Assembly (NCBI RefSeq): GCF_000224085.1 | Contig: NC_015945.1 | Span: forward strand, 1,127,501-1,191,500 | Direction: 5' to 3' | Source: Allomuricauda ruestringensis DSM 13258 | GTDB lineage: Bacteria > Bacteroidota > Bacteroidia > Flavobacteriales > Flavobacteriaceae | DNA: 64,000 nucleotides | Part shown: one piece after another, positions 1-8,542 of the stretch | Numbering within the stretch: position 1 is the stretch's first letter | How the letters are laid out: every line of letters begins with the position of its first letter | Translations under genes and position numbers: made by a program | The notes under the pieces: generated by a model | The model's input: the letters and a program-made list of their open reading frames with translations, nothing else | The model's database searches: none | Told to the model about the DNA's origin: nothing

Positions 1-90
1 TTGGATAGGCCCGATGATGGAAACCGTTATCACGACCTTTTATTTTACAGGGCCACCCAAAGTGGGAACACGGTTATAATATCAAATTAA
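1..90 (+). CDS. C-terminal end of a gene cut by the window edge
   Basis: Frame 1 is open from the first base to a TAA at 88-90 and encodes 29 residues ending in NTVIISN. The next gene starts 10 bases later, which fits a shared transcript. The fragment is too short to assign to a family. The reading frame is what I see; that it is a real gene end is inferred from the tight spacing to a clear gene. Confidence 0.5.
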   Translation: MDRPDDGNRYHDLLFYRATQSGNTVIISN

Positions 91-99
91 AATTTAAGA

Positions 100-1086
100 A
101 TGAATTACAGAAGACTAGGTAAAACAGGAATCAATGTCTCGGAAATCTCCTTGGGTACATGGCAAGTAGGAGGAAAATGGGGTTCTGGATTTAATGATAC
201 TTTAGCTGAAAATATTATAAATGAAGCCATTGATGCAGGTGTCAACTTTATAGACACTGCCGATGTTTATGAAGCTGGGGCAAGCGAAGCTGCCGTTGGC
301 CGAGTGGTAAAATCCAGATCGGAAGAAGTTTTTGTTGCCACTAAATGTGGCAGGCAAATAAATCCTCATGTGAATGAAGGCTATACCGTGGAAGTGCTTC
401 GAAAATATGTGGAGGATAGCTTAAAAAACACTGGTTTGGATTGCTTGGATTTGATTCAGCTACATTGTCCGCCAACCGAAGTATTTTACAGACCTGAAAT
501 TTTTGAGCTCTTTGACCGATTAAAAGACGAAGGCAAAATAAAAAATCTTGGAGTAAGTGTTGAAAAAGTGGAAGAAGGCCTAAAAGCAATAGAATACCCC
601 AATGTAAACACGGTTCAAATCATATTCAACATGTTTAGGCAGCGCCCCTCTGAATTATTTTTTGAGCAGGTACAAAAAAAAGATATTGGTGTGATCGTAA
701 GGGTTCCTTTGGCCAGTGGACTGCTCACCGGAAAATTTTCTTCGGATTCAACCTTTGAAAAAGAGGACCACAGAAACTTTAATAGGGAGGGTGCAGCCTT
801 CGATAAGGGCGAAACCTTTAGCGGTGTGCCTTTTAATATAGGACTACAAGCCGTTAACGAACTCAAAAAAGTATTCCCACAGAGAGAAAACCTTGCACCA
901 GTGGCGCTTCGTTGGATATTGGATTTTTCTGAGGTGAGTTGCATTATTCCGGGAGCCTCAAAAACAGAACACCTAAAAAGCAATCTCCAAGCTGTGGAAT
1001 TGCCTCCGCTTACCGAAGATGAAAAGGCTGCTGTAAACCAAATCTATGACAAGCACATCAAAAAGCATGTGCACCAACTTTGGTAA
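100..1086 (+). CDS. Aldo/keto reductase family oxidoreductase
   Basis: A 328-residue NAD(P)H-dependent carbonyl reductase or sugar dehydrogenase of the AKR (beta/alpha)8-barrel family, cytosolic. The catalytic tetrad is visible: Asp52 and Tyr57 in FIDTADVYE, Lys82 in VATKCG, and His122 in IQLHCPP. A C-terminal cofactor-binding segment (IIPGASKTEHLKSN) is also present. Length is normal and the ATG start gives the usual MNYRRLGKTG opening. It follows a truncated gene by 10 bases, so it is probably the last gene of an operon. The substrate cannot be read from sequence; relatives include L-fucose/D-arabinose-type dehydrogenases. Confidence 0.93.
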   Translation: MNYRRLGKTGINVSEISLGTWQVGGKWGSGFNDTLAENIINEAIDAGVNFIDTADVYEAGASEAAVGRVVKSRSEEVFVATKCGRQINPHVNEGYTVEVLRKYVEDSLKNTGLDCLDLIQLHCPPTEVFYRPEIFELFDRLKDEGKIKNLGVSVEKVEEGLKAIEYPNVNTVQIIFNMFRQRPSELFFEQVQKKDIGVIVRVPLASGLLTGKFSSDSTFEKEDHRNFNREGAAFDKGETFSGVPFNIGLQAVNELKKVFPQRENLAPVALRWILDFSEVSCIIPGASKTEHLKSNLQAVELPPLTEDEKAAVNQIYDKHIKKHVHQLW

Positions 1087-1130
1087 AAGATTATAGTGCT
1101 TCAGGTTTCGGGTTGTCCTCTATATATAAA

Positions 1131-1175
1131 AACGGGATTCTGCAATTGCTTTCAAATTACAGAATCCCGTTAAAA
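1131..1175 (-). terminator. Rho-independent terminator for the TPP-regulated TonB receptor
   Basis: A 12-bp stem (AACGGGATTCTG pairing with CAGAATCCCGTT) encloses an A/T-rich loop. Read on the minus strand it is followed by a short T run, so it suits the receptor gene ending at 1235. It may also stop the aldo/keto reductase transcript from the other side. Confidence 0.65.
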
Positions 1176-1193
1176 ATATTTGAATAGAATTTA

Positions 1194-1235
1194 GTTCTCG
1201 ATACAAAATCCCTTTGGGATTTTACTCGAACCGAC
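1194..1235. repeat. Hairpin repeat of the TTCTCGA...TCGAAC family
   Basis: An imperfect inverted repeat whose ends read GTTCTCGAT and ACTCGAACCGAC surrounds a perfect inner hairpin (AAAATCCC-TTT-GGGATTTT). Similar ends occur at 21954-22022 and 60319-60411. It touches the stop codon of the adjacent receptor gene and may act as an additional 3' end structure. Confidence 0.5.
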
Positions 1236-3484
1236 TAAAAATTGACCGTTGCTCCCAAAAGGAAATTAATCCCTGCTTGCGGATAGTACCCAGCGCCCTC
1301 AATGGTTGTGATAGTTCCAGGGTTGGAGTAATCATCATCAAAAGTGTAGAAATAGCCGTTGGAGACAATGTCAGCATCAAAAATATTGTTCACCAGACCG
1401 GAAATCTCAATACTTTTCACAAAAGAGTTTATGTTGATGGTATACTGAACATTGAAATCCGTTTGGGTGTAACTATCCAAAACAGAGGTCTCCGAGTCGA
1501 TGTTGCCCATATATTGCTTCCCAACAAATTTTGACAATAACGAAACTTGAAAATTGGCATTGGGCATATAAGAAATAATGTTGCCCGCAATCAGCTTTGG
1601 GGAATAGGCAATATTAGTGTTGCCCAAATTTTGAAGTTCCCCATCACGCTCAAAGAAGAAATCAATATTTCGGTTATCGCTCAAAGCAATGTTCGGTCTC
1701 CACTGAAACGTATTGGACAGCCTGATGCTTGCATCGATTTCCAGACCCAAACGGTAACTATCGCCCACATTGGACCTTAACGGTGCCCCTACATCGTTCA
1801 ACTCTCCGGTCAATACCAATTGATCTTTGTACCGCATGTAGTACACATTGGTATTCAATTGGAAACTTGGTGAAATGTAACGCCATCCCAGTTCAAAATC
1901 GTTTAATTTCTCTGGTTTTGGACTCCCACTCTCATAATCATTGCGGTTGGGCTCCCTATTTGCTCTCGCATAAGAAAAATAGAAGTTGTTGTTGCGATTT
2001 AAATCAAAGGTTATACCTGCTTTTGGATTGAAAAAGTTGAAGGAATCATCTACCAAACCCGTATCATCACCATTGGCTTTGTAAGTTACACCCCGGTATT
2101 GCACATCTCCGAACAAGGACCATTGATCCGTTAATTTGTAGTTGGCCTTGGTATAAACGTTGAAATCGGTTTTGGTGGAATTATCATCATAATACCTGTC
2201 CCTTATTTCGCTACCGCTGGCATACTCGGCCCAAATAATCTCACCAAAGTGGTCGCCTTTGTACTCGTTGTAGCCACCTCCCATAATCAGTTCGAGATTC
2301 TCGTTATTGTAGGTAGCTGAAAAAATGGTTCCGTAAAAATCATTGTCCAACCAGCGACGACGTATCAAATCCGTGGTTTCCACCAATTCACCATTTACCG
2401 TGATGGGCTCTAAACCATACGTAGCAAAATCGTCGTCTTCCTTAAATTGTTCAAAAAAACCTCTTCCACGCGTGTAGTGTACGGCTAAATGGGTGTTCCA
2501 AGAAGAATTCCAGGTTTCATACCAATGCAATTGAAAATGATCTTGTTTGTAATTGTCCACCTCGTTTTCGTAGTATTGGGTGTTACCATCATCATCAGTA
2601 TAAATTCCTGCAGAATTAAAAGTACGATCATTTTCCAACTGTTCTGCAGTTATTCCATTCCAAGCTTGATAAGTAACCTCATGTCCTCCAAAAAGCAAAG
2701 CTTTGATCAGGGTATTGTCATCCTTGTAGGCTCCTTGCAGAAAATAGCCATCCAATTCCGAAGCCGCTCGGTCCACATAGCCATCGGATGTGACCCTGGA
2801 TAGTCGCCCAGAGAATTCAAAATGATCGTTCATTAATCCTGTACTGAACTTTACATTGTTCCGAAGCGTATTAAAACTCCCTATAGATGATGAAATTTTA
2901 GCGTATGCCTCTTGGGAAAAAGCATCTGTAAGCATGTTCAAACTTGCTCCAAATGCCCCGGACCCATTGGTAGAAGTTCCCACACCACGCTGCAACTGCA
3001 AACTTTGGGTGGAGGAGGCAAAATCGGGCATGTTTACCCAAAAGGTCCCATGCGACTCTGCATCGTTGTACGGAATACCATTAATGGTAACATTTATCCG
3101 TGTTGCATCGCTACCACGAACACGCATACTCGTGTATCCCACACCAGCTCCGGCATCCGAGGTGGTGACAACCGCGGGCATAAAATTCATGAGAATGGGA
3201 ATGTCCTGTCCCAAGTTCCGCGGAGCTAGTTCAACCTTGTCCAAATCGGAAAAAGTAATGGGAAAATCCTTGGTTATCCTTACCGATTGTACCAAAACTT
3301 CGTCCAGCACCACTTTTTCTCCTTCAAGACTGTCAATCGGTTCTTCTTGGGCGCTCATGGTAAACGCCAGCCCACCTAGGGCCATTGTTGCAAATAAAGT
3401 TTTAATGCGGTTTCCGTGATTGTTTTTTGTCGGTCGCATTGAGCCAAAAACGGCTCTTTTTTGAATAATTGAATAGATTTTCAT
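1235..3484 (-). CDS. TonB-dependent receptor under TPP riboswitch control (probable thiamine uptake)
   Basis: An outer-membrane beta-barrel receptor of 749 residues. It has an N-terminal signal peptide ending at MSAQ, a plug domain (about residues 60-185; VGYTSMRVRGSDATRINVTINGIPYND) and a 22-strand barrel to the C-terminus, which ends in the typical aromatic FLLGATVNF. It is preceded by a TPP riboswitch, so by established precedent in Bacteroidota the likely substrate is thiamine or a derivative. Two starts are possible: ATG at 3484, or ATG at 3439 (MRPTKNNHG), which gives a more usual signal peptide. Substrate is inferred from regulation, not from the protein. Confidence 0.9.
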   Translation of the reverse strand: MKIYSIIQKRAVFGSMRPTKNNHGNRIKTLFATMALGGLAFTMSAQEEPIDSLEGEKVVLDEVLVQSVRITKDFPITFSDLDKVELAPRNLGQDIPILMNFMPAVVTTSDAGAGVGYTSMRVRGSDATRINVTINGIPYNDAESHGTFWVNMPDFASSTQSLQLQRGVGTSTNGSGAFGASLNMLTDAFSQEAYAKISSSIGSFNTLRNNVKFSTGLMNDHFEFSGRLSRVTSDGYVDRAASELDGYFLQGAYKDDNTLIKALLFGGHEVTYQAWNGITAEQLENDRTFNSAGIYTDDDGNTQYYENEVDNYKQDHFQLHWYETWNSSWNTHLAVHYTRGRGFFEQFKEDDDFATYGLEPITVNGELVETTDLIRRRWLDNDFYGTIFSATYNNENLELIMGGGYNEYKGDHFGEIIWAEYASGSEIRDRYYDDNSTKTDFNVYTKANYKLTDQWSLFGDVQYRGVTYKANGDDTGLVDDSFNFFNPKAGITFDLNRNNNFYFSYARANREPNRNDYESGSPKPEKLNDFELGWRYISPSFQLNTNVYYMRYKDQLVLTGELNDVGAPLRSNVGDSYRLGLEIDASIRLSNTFQWRPNIALSDNRNIDFFFERDGELQNLGNTNIAYSPKLIAGNIISYMPNANFQVSLLSKFVGKQYMGNIDSETSVLDSYTQTDFNVQYTININSFVKSIEISGLVNNIFDADIVSNGYFYTFDDDYSNPGTITTIEGAGYYPQAGINFLLGATVNF

Positions 3485-3503
3485 TCGTAAAAATGTTACG
3501 AAT
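3483..3503 (-). promoter_or_regulatory. Hairpin over the start codon, possible riboswitch expression platform
   Basis: A perfect 8-bp stem (ATTCGTAA with TTACGAAT) and a 5-nt loop overlap the ATG at 3484. A second hairpin (GAGCC-GTTTTT-GGCTC) lies just upstream of the alternative ATG at 3439. Either could hide the translation start in the TPP-bound state. This role is inferred; no competing anti-hairpin pairing was modelled. Confidence 0.35.
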
Positions 3504-3577
3504 AAAAGGGGTCATTATTCTTTGTTAATAATTGATTGTTGTTTCTAAAAGAAACATAGAAATTCCAAGATGCGACT

Positions 3578-3661
3578 TGCGCATTCCCTTGGCAGCATTA
3601 CCCGCCCAGGTTCATTGGGTATAATCTCAGCCTTTTAATAAAAGCACCCCTTTGAGATGCC
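3578..3661 (-). ncRNA. TPP (THI-box) riboswitch
   Basis: Read on the minus strand, the leader contains the THI-box landmarks in order: AAAGGGGTGC, a short P3-like arm, GCTGAGATTATACCC, ATGAACCTGGGCGGGTAAT, then GCTGCCAAGGGAA. These match the conserved core of thiamine-pyrophosphate aptamers (CTGAGA and ACCTGA...GGGTAATRCC). It lies about 95 bases upstream of the receptor start and on the same strand. Thiamine pyrophosphate should repress the receptor. The aptamer is seen directly; the mode of control (translation or termination) is not resolved. Confidence 0.95.
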
Positions 3662-3662
3662 A

Positions 3663-3670
3663 CAAATGTA
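3663..3670 (-). promoter_or_regulatory. Bacteroidota -7 element TACATTTG for the riboswitch transcript
   Basis: TACATTTG on the minus strand matches TAnnTTTG and sits immediately upstream of the riboswitch, placing the transcript start within a few bases of the aptamer's 5' edge. No clear -33 TTG was seen. Confidence 0.5.
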
Positions 3671-3760
3671 TGATGCGAATATTGATTTTCATAAAAAACA
3701 TCTTGGAAATTTAACTTTTGATAACAACCAAGACCCCCAAGTGCCTGCGTATATAATGGT

Positions 3761-6199
3761 ATGCATCCTAAATCCAAAAAAAGGTTTACCCTTAAAATCG
3801 TGTTGAGCTATGTTGCGCTGGGTATTCTTGCCTCTCTGGCTGCATTCTTCATTTATAATGAATTCAAAAACTACACCTCTTCCAAAAACCAAGACGAAAG
3901 CAACGAAAAGCTACTGAAGACCAATAGGTTGCTCACACAACTGTACGATGCCGAAAACCTATCCAAGCTGGCCCTTCAGACCAAAAAACCACAGGATCTA
4001 AAATCCTATGCGCAAAAAGTGGACTCGATTACCCAATTCATTGATTCGCTCAAGCCTTTGGTACAATCAAATTACGGTAACCAAAGTTCCAAATTGGACA
4101 GTGTTCAAGAATTACTGAGCCAAAAGGTGTTCAACAATGCTGAATTGCGCAAACTGAAAGTAAGGAACGAAAACAATACTTCGTTGGATTCGGTTTTAAA
4201 GGCTTTTCATGATATGGAAGTGGGTATGGGCAGGATTACCCCCGAAACTTTCGCTCCCAATTTTGATAAATTGTCCCCGGAAGCCAAAAGATCTATCCGA
4301 AAATCCGTGGCCATCCTCAATAAAAACATTCCCAACTCTGATGGGAACACGGACGCAAACAATATCGATTCCATTCTAGAGGTTTCCAAATCCATTCTTA
4401 ACAAAGCCATTACAGAAACTGCTACCGCCGAGCGGACCGTGCTTCAAAAAGAGCTTGAGATTTACCGCACCGACCTGGAGCTTTCCCAAAAAATGAGAGG
4501 TATTTTATCGGACTTTGAACGGGAAATGGCACAGAATACATATCTGGACACACTTCAACAAGAGGAAGCTTTGAAAAAAAGCACACGTTTAGCAGGCGGA
4601 GCGGTAATCTTGGGATTGATCATTGTGATTGTGTTCACCTTTATGATATCAAAAGATTATTGGAAGGTCCAGGAATATCGGGAACGATTGGAAAGGGCAA
4701 AAAAATATTCCGAATCGCTTTTAAAAAGTAGGGAGCAGCTTATTTCGACCGTCAGCCACGACCTAAGAACACCGCTGAATACCATCAGTGGCTATTCCGA
4801 CTTGATCGAGCAAAGTGGATTGAACACAAAACAGCTGAACTACCTTAAAAAAATTAAGTCCTCTTCTGGCTATGTAGATAATTTGGTGAACGACCTTTTG
4901 GACTATTCCAAACTGGAGGCGGGAAAAATCCAGTTGGACAAGGTGCCTTTTGCCCTATTCCAATTAATAGAAGAAACTGCGGTTGATTTTGAAGAAATAC
5001 AATCAAAAAAAAGAGTATTGCTCCAATTGAAAATAGCTGACGACTTAAAAACACCTATCATCAACGACCCTTTTAGAATACGGCAAATACTAACCAACCT
5101 CATTGGCAATGCTTTTAAGTTTACAGATTCCGGCCATGTTAAGGTTGCTGCGGTAGTGGAAGAGAAAAACAAAGCCACATGGGTGAGGATTGATGTTGAG
5201 GACACGGGTATAGGAATCCCTGTTGAAAAACAGGAATCTATTTTCCAAGAGTTTACACAAGCAGGAGCTCCTTCCCAAAAAGCCCAGATCGGGTACGGGC
5301 TGGGACTTACCATTTCAAGAAAACTGACAGAATTATTGGGAGGTAAGTTAAGTTTAAAGAGCAAAGTAGGTAAAGGGAGTACTTTTACTGTCCGGGTTCC
5401 TGTTGAATTTTCTAAAATCGAAGTGGTCGAAAATAATTCCAAAGCGTTTGTTTCCAAGCCAAAAGAACTATCCATTTTGGTTATTGATGATGATGAGAAC
5501 ATGCTTGGTCTTATCTCTGAGGTTTGTAAAATCAACTACATCAAAACAGAAACTCTTTTGAGTTTTGATGATTTTGAACTATCAAAAATCCACCAGTTCG
5601 ATGCTGTACTAACAGACATTCAAATGCCCACCACAAATGGTTTTTCCGTACTAAAAACAATCAAAAGTATTGGATATAAAAATCCCGTAATTGCCATGAC
5701 CGGGCAACAAATCGGCAATAAAACGGACTACTTAGACCCCGGTTTTTCGGATGTGCTACAAAAACCTTTTACGGCCAACTCTCTATTGCATGTTTTAAGA
5801 TCAACAGAAAAGGTGGCCTTGTCCAATGCAATTCCCGCTTCGGAGTCTTCCATGTTCACTCTTAAAAATATTTCGCCCTTTTTGGATGAACCAAATGCCA
5901 TTCAGGAGGTTTTACAAGTGTTTTTGGAGAACACGAACAAGGATCTAGCGTTTTTGCTTTCCGCCGTTGGTGATAAAGATTATACAGATATTAGGGCTAC
6001 ATCCCACAAAATGTTGCCCATGTTCAGGCAGTTGGAAATACAAGATGCCATCCACTTATTGGAACATTTGGAAAATATTTCCGATGATGCCAAAGGAGAA
6101 AAAACGTTCAATATCCTTTCGGAACTAAAAGAAGTGCTGTCCAATTTGGAAAGTGAAATCCAAAATTATTTATCTAAACATTCAATTGATATTGATTGA
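3761..6199 (+). CDS. Hybrid sensor histidine kinase with receiver and Hpt domains
   Basis: A membrane-bound phosphorelay kinase of 812 residues. Order: TM1 (about 13-33), a helical periplasmic sensor region (about 34-277), TM2 (about 278-297), HisKA with phospho-acceptor His333 (VSHDLRTPLN), HATPase with Asn450 in the N box and DTGIGIP and GYGLGL motifs, a receiver with Asp619 (LTDIQMP), and a C-terminal Hpt domain with His749 (TSHKMLP). All relay residues are present, so it can pass phosphate His-Asp-His to a separate regulator. Its 3' end overlaps the convergent NtrC-type gene by 26 bases, making that protein the natural partner. The signal sensed is unknown. Confidence 0.93.
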   Translation: MHPKSKKRFTLKIVLSYVALGILASLAAFFIYNEFKNYTSSKNQDESNEKLLKTNRLLTQLYDAENLSKLALQTKKPQDLKSYAQKVDSITQFIDSLKPLVQSNYGNQSSKLDSVQELLSQKVFNNAELRKLKVRNENNTSLDSVLKAFHDMEVGMGRITPETFAPNFDKLSPEAKRSIRKSVAILNKNIPNSDGNTDANNIDSILEVSKSILNKAITETATAERTVLQKELEIYRTDLELSQKMRGILSDFEREMAQNTYLDTLQQEEALKKSTRLAGGAVILGLIIVIVFTFMISKDYWKVQEYRERLERAKKYSESLLKSREQLISTVSHDLRTPLNTISGYSDLIEQSGLNTKQLNYLKKIKSSSGYVDNLVNDLLDYSKLEAGKIQLDKVPFALFQLIEETAVDFEEIQSKKRVLLQLKIADDLKTPIINDPFRIRQILTNLIGNAFKFTDSGHVKVAAVVEEKNKATWVRIDVEDTGIGIPVEKQESIFQEFTQAGAPSQKAQIGYGLGLTISRKLTELLGGKLSLKSKVGKGSTFTVRVPVEFSKIEVVENNSKAFVSKPKELSILVIDDDENMLGLISEVCKINYIKTETLLSFDDFELSKIHQFDAVLTDIQMPTTNGFSVLKTIKSIGYKNPVIAMTGQQIGNKTDYLDPGFSDVLQKPFTANSLLHVLRSTEKVALSNAIPASESSMFTLKNISPFLDEPNAIQEVLQVFLENTNKDLAFLLSAVGDKDYTDIRATSHKMLPMFRQLEIQDAIHLLEHLENISDDAKGEKTFNILSELKEVLSNLESEIQNYLSKHSIDID

Positions 6200-7517
6200 T
6201 CTTGTTGTAAAGCGTCTTGCGAGTGATCTGCAGTAGTTTTGCCGCTTTGCTTTTGTTAAAGTTGGTCTGTTTTAAGGCGGTCAGAATCCGCTCCTTCTCA
6301 TAATCAGATTTAGAAAAATTGACCTCTTCGTACTTACTTGCACCTTTTACGACCCCTTCTGCCAAAGCATTTGGGAACATGGTTTCCGTTTCAGAAAAAA
6401 GAACGGCCCTTTTGATCACATTTTTCATTTCCCTCAAATTTCCCGGCCAATCATACTCCTGAAGGATTCGCTTGGTTTCATCGGAAAACTCTAAAATATT
6501 CTTATCCAATTCTGAATTGGCCTCGGTCAGAAAATAATCTGCAAATAGGGGAATATCCTCTCGTCTATCTCTCAAGGATGGTACCTCAATTGAAAACTCA
6601 TTGAGTCGATGGTACAAATCCTCCCTAAAACCACCTTCTTCCACAGCTTTGGAAAGATTTTCGTTTGTGGCAGCAATAATGCGAATATCCAACTTGATTT
6701 CTTTGGTGCTGCCCACTCTTTTTATTTTACGTTCTTGAATGGCCCTAAGCAGCTGAATTTGATGTTCGTAGGATAGATTCCCTACCTCATCCAAAAAAAG
6801 GGTTCCTCCGTTGGCCGCTTCAAAATGGCCTTGTTTATCATCTATAGCACCCGTAAAACTGCCCTTTACATGACCAAAAAATTCGCTGGTGGCAATTTCC
6901 TTTGGTATGGCACCACAGTCTACCGCAACAAACGGTTGATTATTTCTCTTGCTTGCCCGGTGAATGGCTTTTGCGGTCACTTCTTTTCCTGTACCACTTT
7001 CGCCCGTTAGTAAAACGGACATGCTGGTAGGAGCGACCAGTTCCACATACTGTTGGAGTTTCTTGGATTTTTCTCCTTGACCTTTTAAAAAATTGATCTG
7101 CTTCTTTTTCGCTTCAGTCGATTTTGAGTTTTCGCGAGAAACTTTGAAATCCGTTACTTTGGTGCGCAGGGCATCTTTAATTACGGAAAGTATTTCTTCT
7201 GGTGTAAAAGGTTTTGAAATATAATCGAAAGCACCTTTTTTAATGGCATTTACCGCAGTCTTGACCTCGGCATATCCTGTCATTAAAATAACTTGGGTCT
7301 TTGGTGACTCGCGTTTTACCTGGGGAAGCAAAGTAACCCCATTTCCTTTTGGCAATCTAACATCGGATAGAATTATATCGAAGGTAGATGATGCAAGACG
7401 TTCTTCTGCATCCTTAATGGAATAACTTACGGATACGGCAAAACCATTCTTGGTCAAAAACTTTTGAAGCATTTGACAAAAAGCAGTATCGTCCTCAATT
7501 ATTAAGATTTTGGGCAT
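6174..7517 (-). CDS. Sigma-54-dependent response regulator, NtrC family
   Basis: A cytosolic DNA-binding regulator of 447 residues with the three standard parts: receiver with phospho-Asp52 (LSDVRLP), AAA+ sigma-54 activator domain with Walker A GESGTGKE (172-179) and Walker B GGTLFLDEVG (237-246), and a C-terminal Fis-type helix-turn-helix (NKSKAAKLLQITRKTLYNKI). The sigma-54 contact loop reads GSFTGA instead of the common GAFTGA, a tolerated variant. It should activate RpoN promoters after phosphorylation, most likely by the convergent hybrid kinase. Targets are unknown; the neighbouring PepSY-like gene is a candidate. Confidence 0.94.
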   Translation of the reverse strand: MPKILIIEDDTAFCQMLQKFLTKNGFAVSVSYSIKDAEERLASSTFDIILSDVRLPKGNGVTLLPQVKRESPKTQVILMTGYAEVKTAVNAIKKGAFDYISKPFTPEEILSVIKDALRTKVTDFKVSRENSKSTEAKKKQINFLKGQGEKSKKLQQYVELVAPTSMSVLLTGESGTGKEVTAKAIHRASKRNNQPFVAVDCGAIPKEIATSEFFGHVKGSFTGAIDDKQGHFEAANGGTLFLDEVGNLSYEHQIQLLRAIQERKIKRVGSTKEIKLDIRIIAATNENLSKAVEEGGFREDLYHRLNEFSIEVPSLRDRREDIPLFADYFLTEANSELDKNILEFSDETKRILQEYDWPGNLREMKNVIKRAVLFSETETMFPNALAEGVVKGASKYEEVNFSKSDYEKERILTALKQTNFNKSKAAKLLQITRKTLYNKINQYQLNV

Positions 7518-7582
7518 ATCTCAGTTATCTAATATACGGCCCTGACACTGTTTGAGATTATTCTATTTTGATAAAATTATCA

Positions 7583-7612
7583 CAAAAAAAGGGCTGCCGA
7601 AGCAGCCCTTTT
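7583..7612 (-). terminator. Rho-independent terminator with TTCG tetraloop
   Basis: On the minus strand, AAGGGCTGC-TTCG-GCAGCCCTT is followed by a run of T residues. It lies just past the stop codon of the PepSY-like gene. Confidence 0.85.
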
Positions 7613-7648
7613 CCAACCAAACTAACTAGTGTGGGGTGATAAAACTAA

Positions 7649-7951
7649 TTACATGTCAATCCAATTCCCCTCGGCATCGGCATAAACAGTTCCTGATGTA
7701 CCGTCTTCAAGGGTAAGTTCCAATTTATATTGGTCCTTATCGTTTTTGTATGCTTTATCGATTTTAGCGGTAGGGTAGTTGGACTCTACTGCGCTAGATA
7801 CAGCAGAAGGAAGGTCAGACACGCTGATTTCTTCAAAATCTCCTACTACGATCTCGATTGCACTGTTATTTTCTAGTTCTGGAGTTTCAACATTTGCAAA
7901 TGCTGTGATTCCTACAAATGATAGTACTGTTGCTAAAGCTAAATTTTTCAT
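7649..7951 (-). CDS. PepSY-like exported small protein
   Basis: A 100-residue protein with a clear signal peptide (MKNLALATVLSFVGITAFA) and one PepSY-like domain: VSDLPSAVSSAV, then a beta hairpin (KNDKDQYKLELTLEDGTSGTVYADAEGNWI). This is the pattern of the Bacteroidota PepSY_like (DUF2874) family, which has no established biochemical role and is often found next to two-component systems. Here it lies upstream of the NtrC-type regulator on the same strand, separated by a strong terminator. It probably acts in the periplasm; any sensory role is inferred. Confidence 0.8.
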   Translation of the reverse strand: MKNLALATVLSFVGITAFANVETPELENNSAIEIVVGDFEEISVSDLPSAVSSAVESNYPTAKIDKAYKNDKDQYKLELTLEDGTSGTVYADAEGNWIDM

Positions 7952-8127
7952 GGTATTTAATTTTATTGTTAAACTTGCTTATCTAACTGAAAACATAGTG
8001 CCAACACCAGAAAATTTTTAAAAATCAAATCAACATTCTGATTTTTAATGCTTTATGTTTTTGTGCCAATTTTAATGATTGTGTAAAACTGTGTAATACC
8101 GTAAACAAAGTGTGTAAAAATTATACA

Positions 8128-8158
8128 AGAAAGGCTGCCGAAGCAGCCTTTCTTTTTT
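8128..8158. terminator. Hairpin terminator sharing its core with the one at 7583
   Basis: AGAAAGGCTGC-CGAA-GCAGCCTTTCT is followed by TTTTTG on the plus strand and by a weaker TTTCTTG tail on the minus strand. Its inner 16 bases, GGCTGCCGAAGCAGCC, are identical to those in the terminator at 7583-7612. On the minus strand it lies downstream of the 41-aa ORF at 8231-8356. Confidence 0.6.
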
Positions 8159-8230
8159 GCCAATTATACGGTTACAAGGAAAAAAGACCACGGTACAGAT
8201 TGGCAGAAACGGATAATACATGGATAGTGT

Positions 8231-8356
8231 TTATATAGCATCATCCTGATTTTGCATGTCCTTATCCTTATTTCTGTTTTTTAAATACGATACCAATATG
8301 TATATGGCCAGAGCCAATGATACTAGATTAAAGAACAGGACTATTTTATATATCAT
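8231..8356 (-). CDS. Possible 41-aa single-pass membrane protein
   Basis: A short ATG-initiated frame encodes MIYKIVLFFNLVSLALAIYI and continues LVSYLKNRNKDKDMQNQDDAI. That is one hydrophobic span followed by a positively charged, then acidic tail, the usual build of small bacterial membrane proteins. A hairpin terminator follows at 8158-8128. No family was recognised and there is no ribosome-binding site, which is normal in this phylum. The opposite-strand 89-codon frame looks less protein-like. Confidence 0.45.
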   Translation of the reverse strand: MIYKIVLFFNLVSLALAIYILVSYLKNRNKDKDMQNQDDAI

Positions 8357-8393
8357 TTTAACGTTGTTGTCTATCGTTTCCGAACACTATGAA

Positions 8394-8424
8394 AAGAAAG
8401 CCGTACAAAATGCACGGCCTCTTA
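8394..8424 (-). terminator. Hairpin with T-rich tail in an otherwise gene-free stretch
   Basis: On the minus strand, GCCGTGC-ATTTT-GTACGGC is followed by TTTCTTTTC. No gene ends just upstream of it, so it may end a short untranslated RNA from 8425-8545 or be relic sequence. I see nothing else in 8425-8540. Confidence 0.4.
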
Positions 8425-8542
8425 CCAAATCAACCAACCTAGTTGAGACAACCCACAAGGATTATCAAAATTTAATCATGTCATCGAAAACAATTTCGAA
8501 TATACTTTTAGGACACACTTTTTAATGATAGGTCACACCTAA

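Noticed and set aside
2856-3419. 187-codon plus-strand frame
   Set aside because: It is antisense to the well-supported TonB receptor and has no family features.
4903-5535. 210-codon minus-strand frame
   Set aside because: Shadow of the hybrid histidine kinase; Ser/Pro-rich antisense translation with no motif.
8256-8525. 89-codon plus-strand frame in the 8.0-8.8 kb gap
   Set aside because: Composition is not protein-like, it overlaps the more convincing 41-aa minus-strand frame and two hairpins, and has no plausible promoter.
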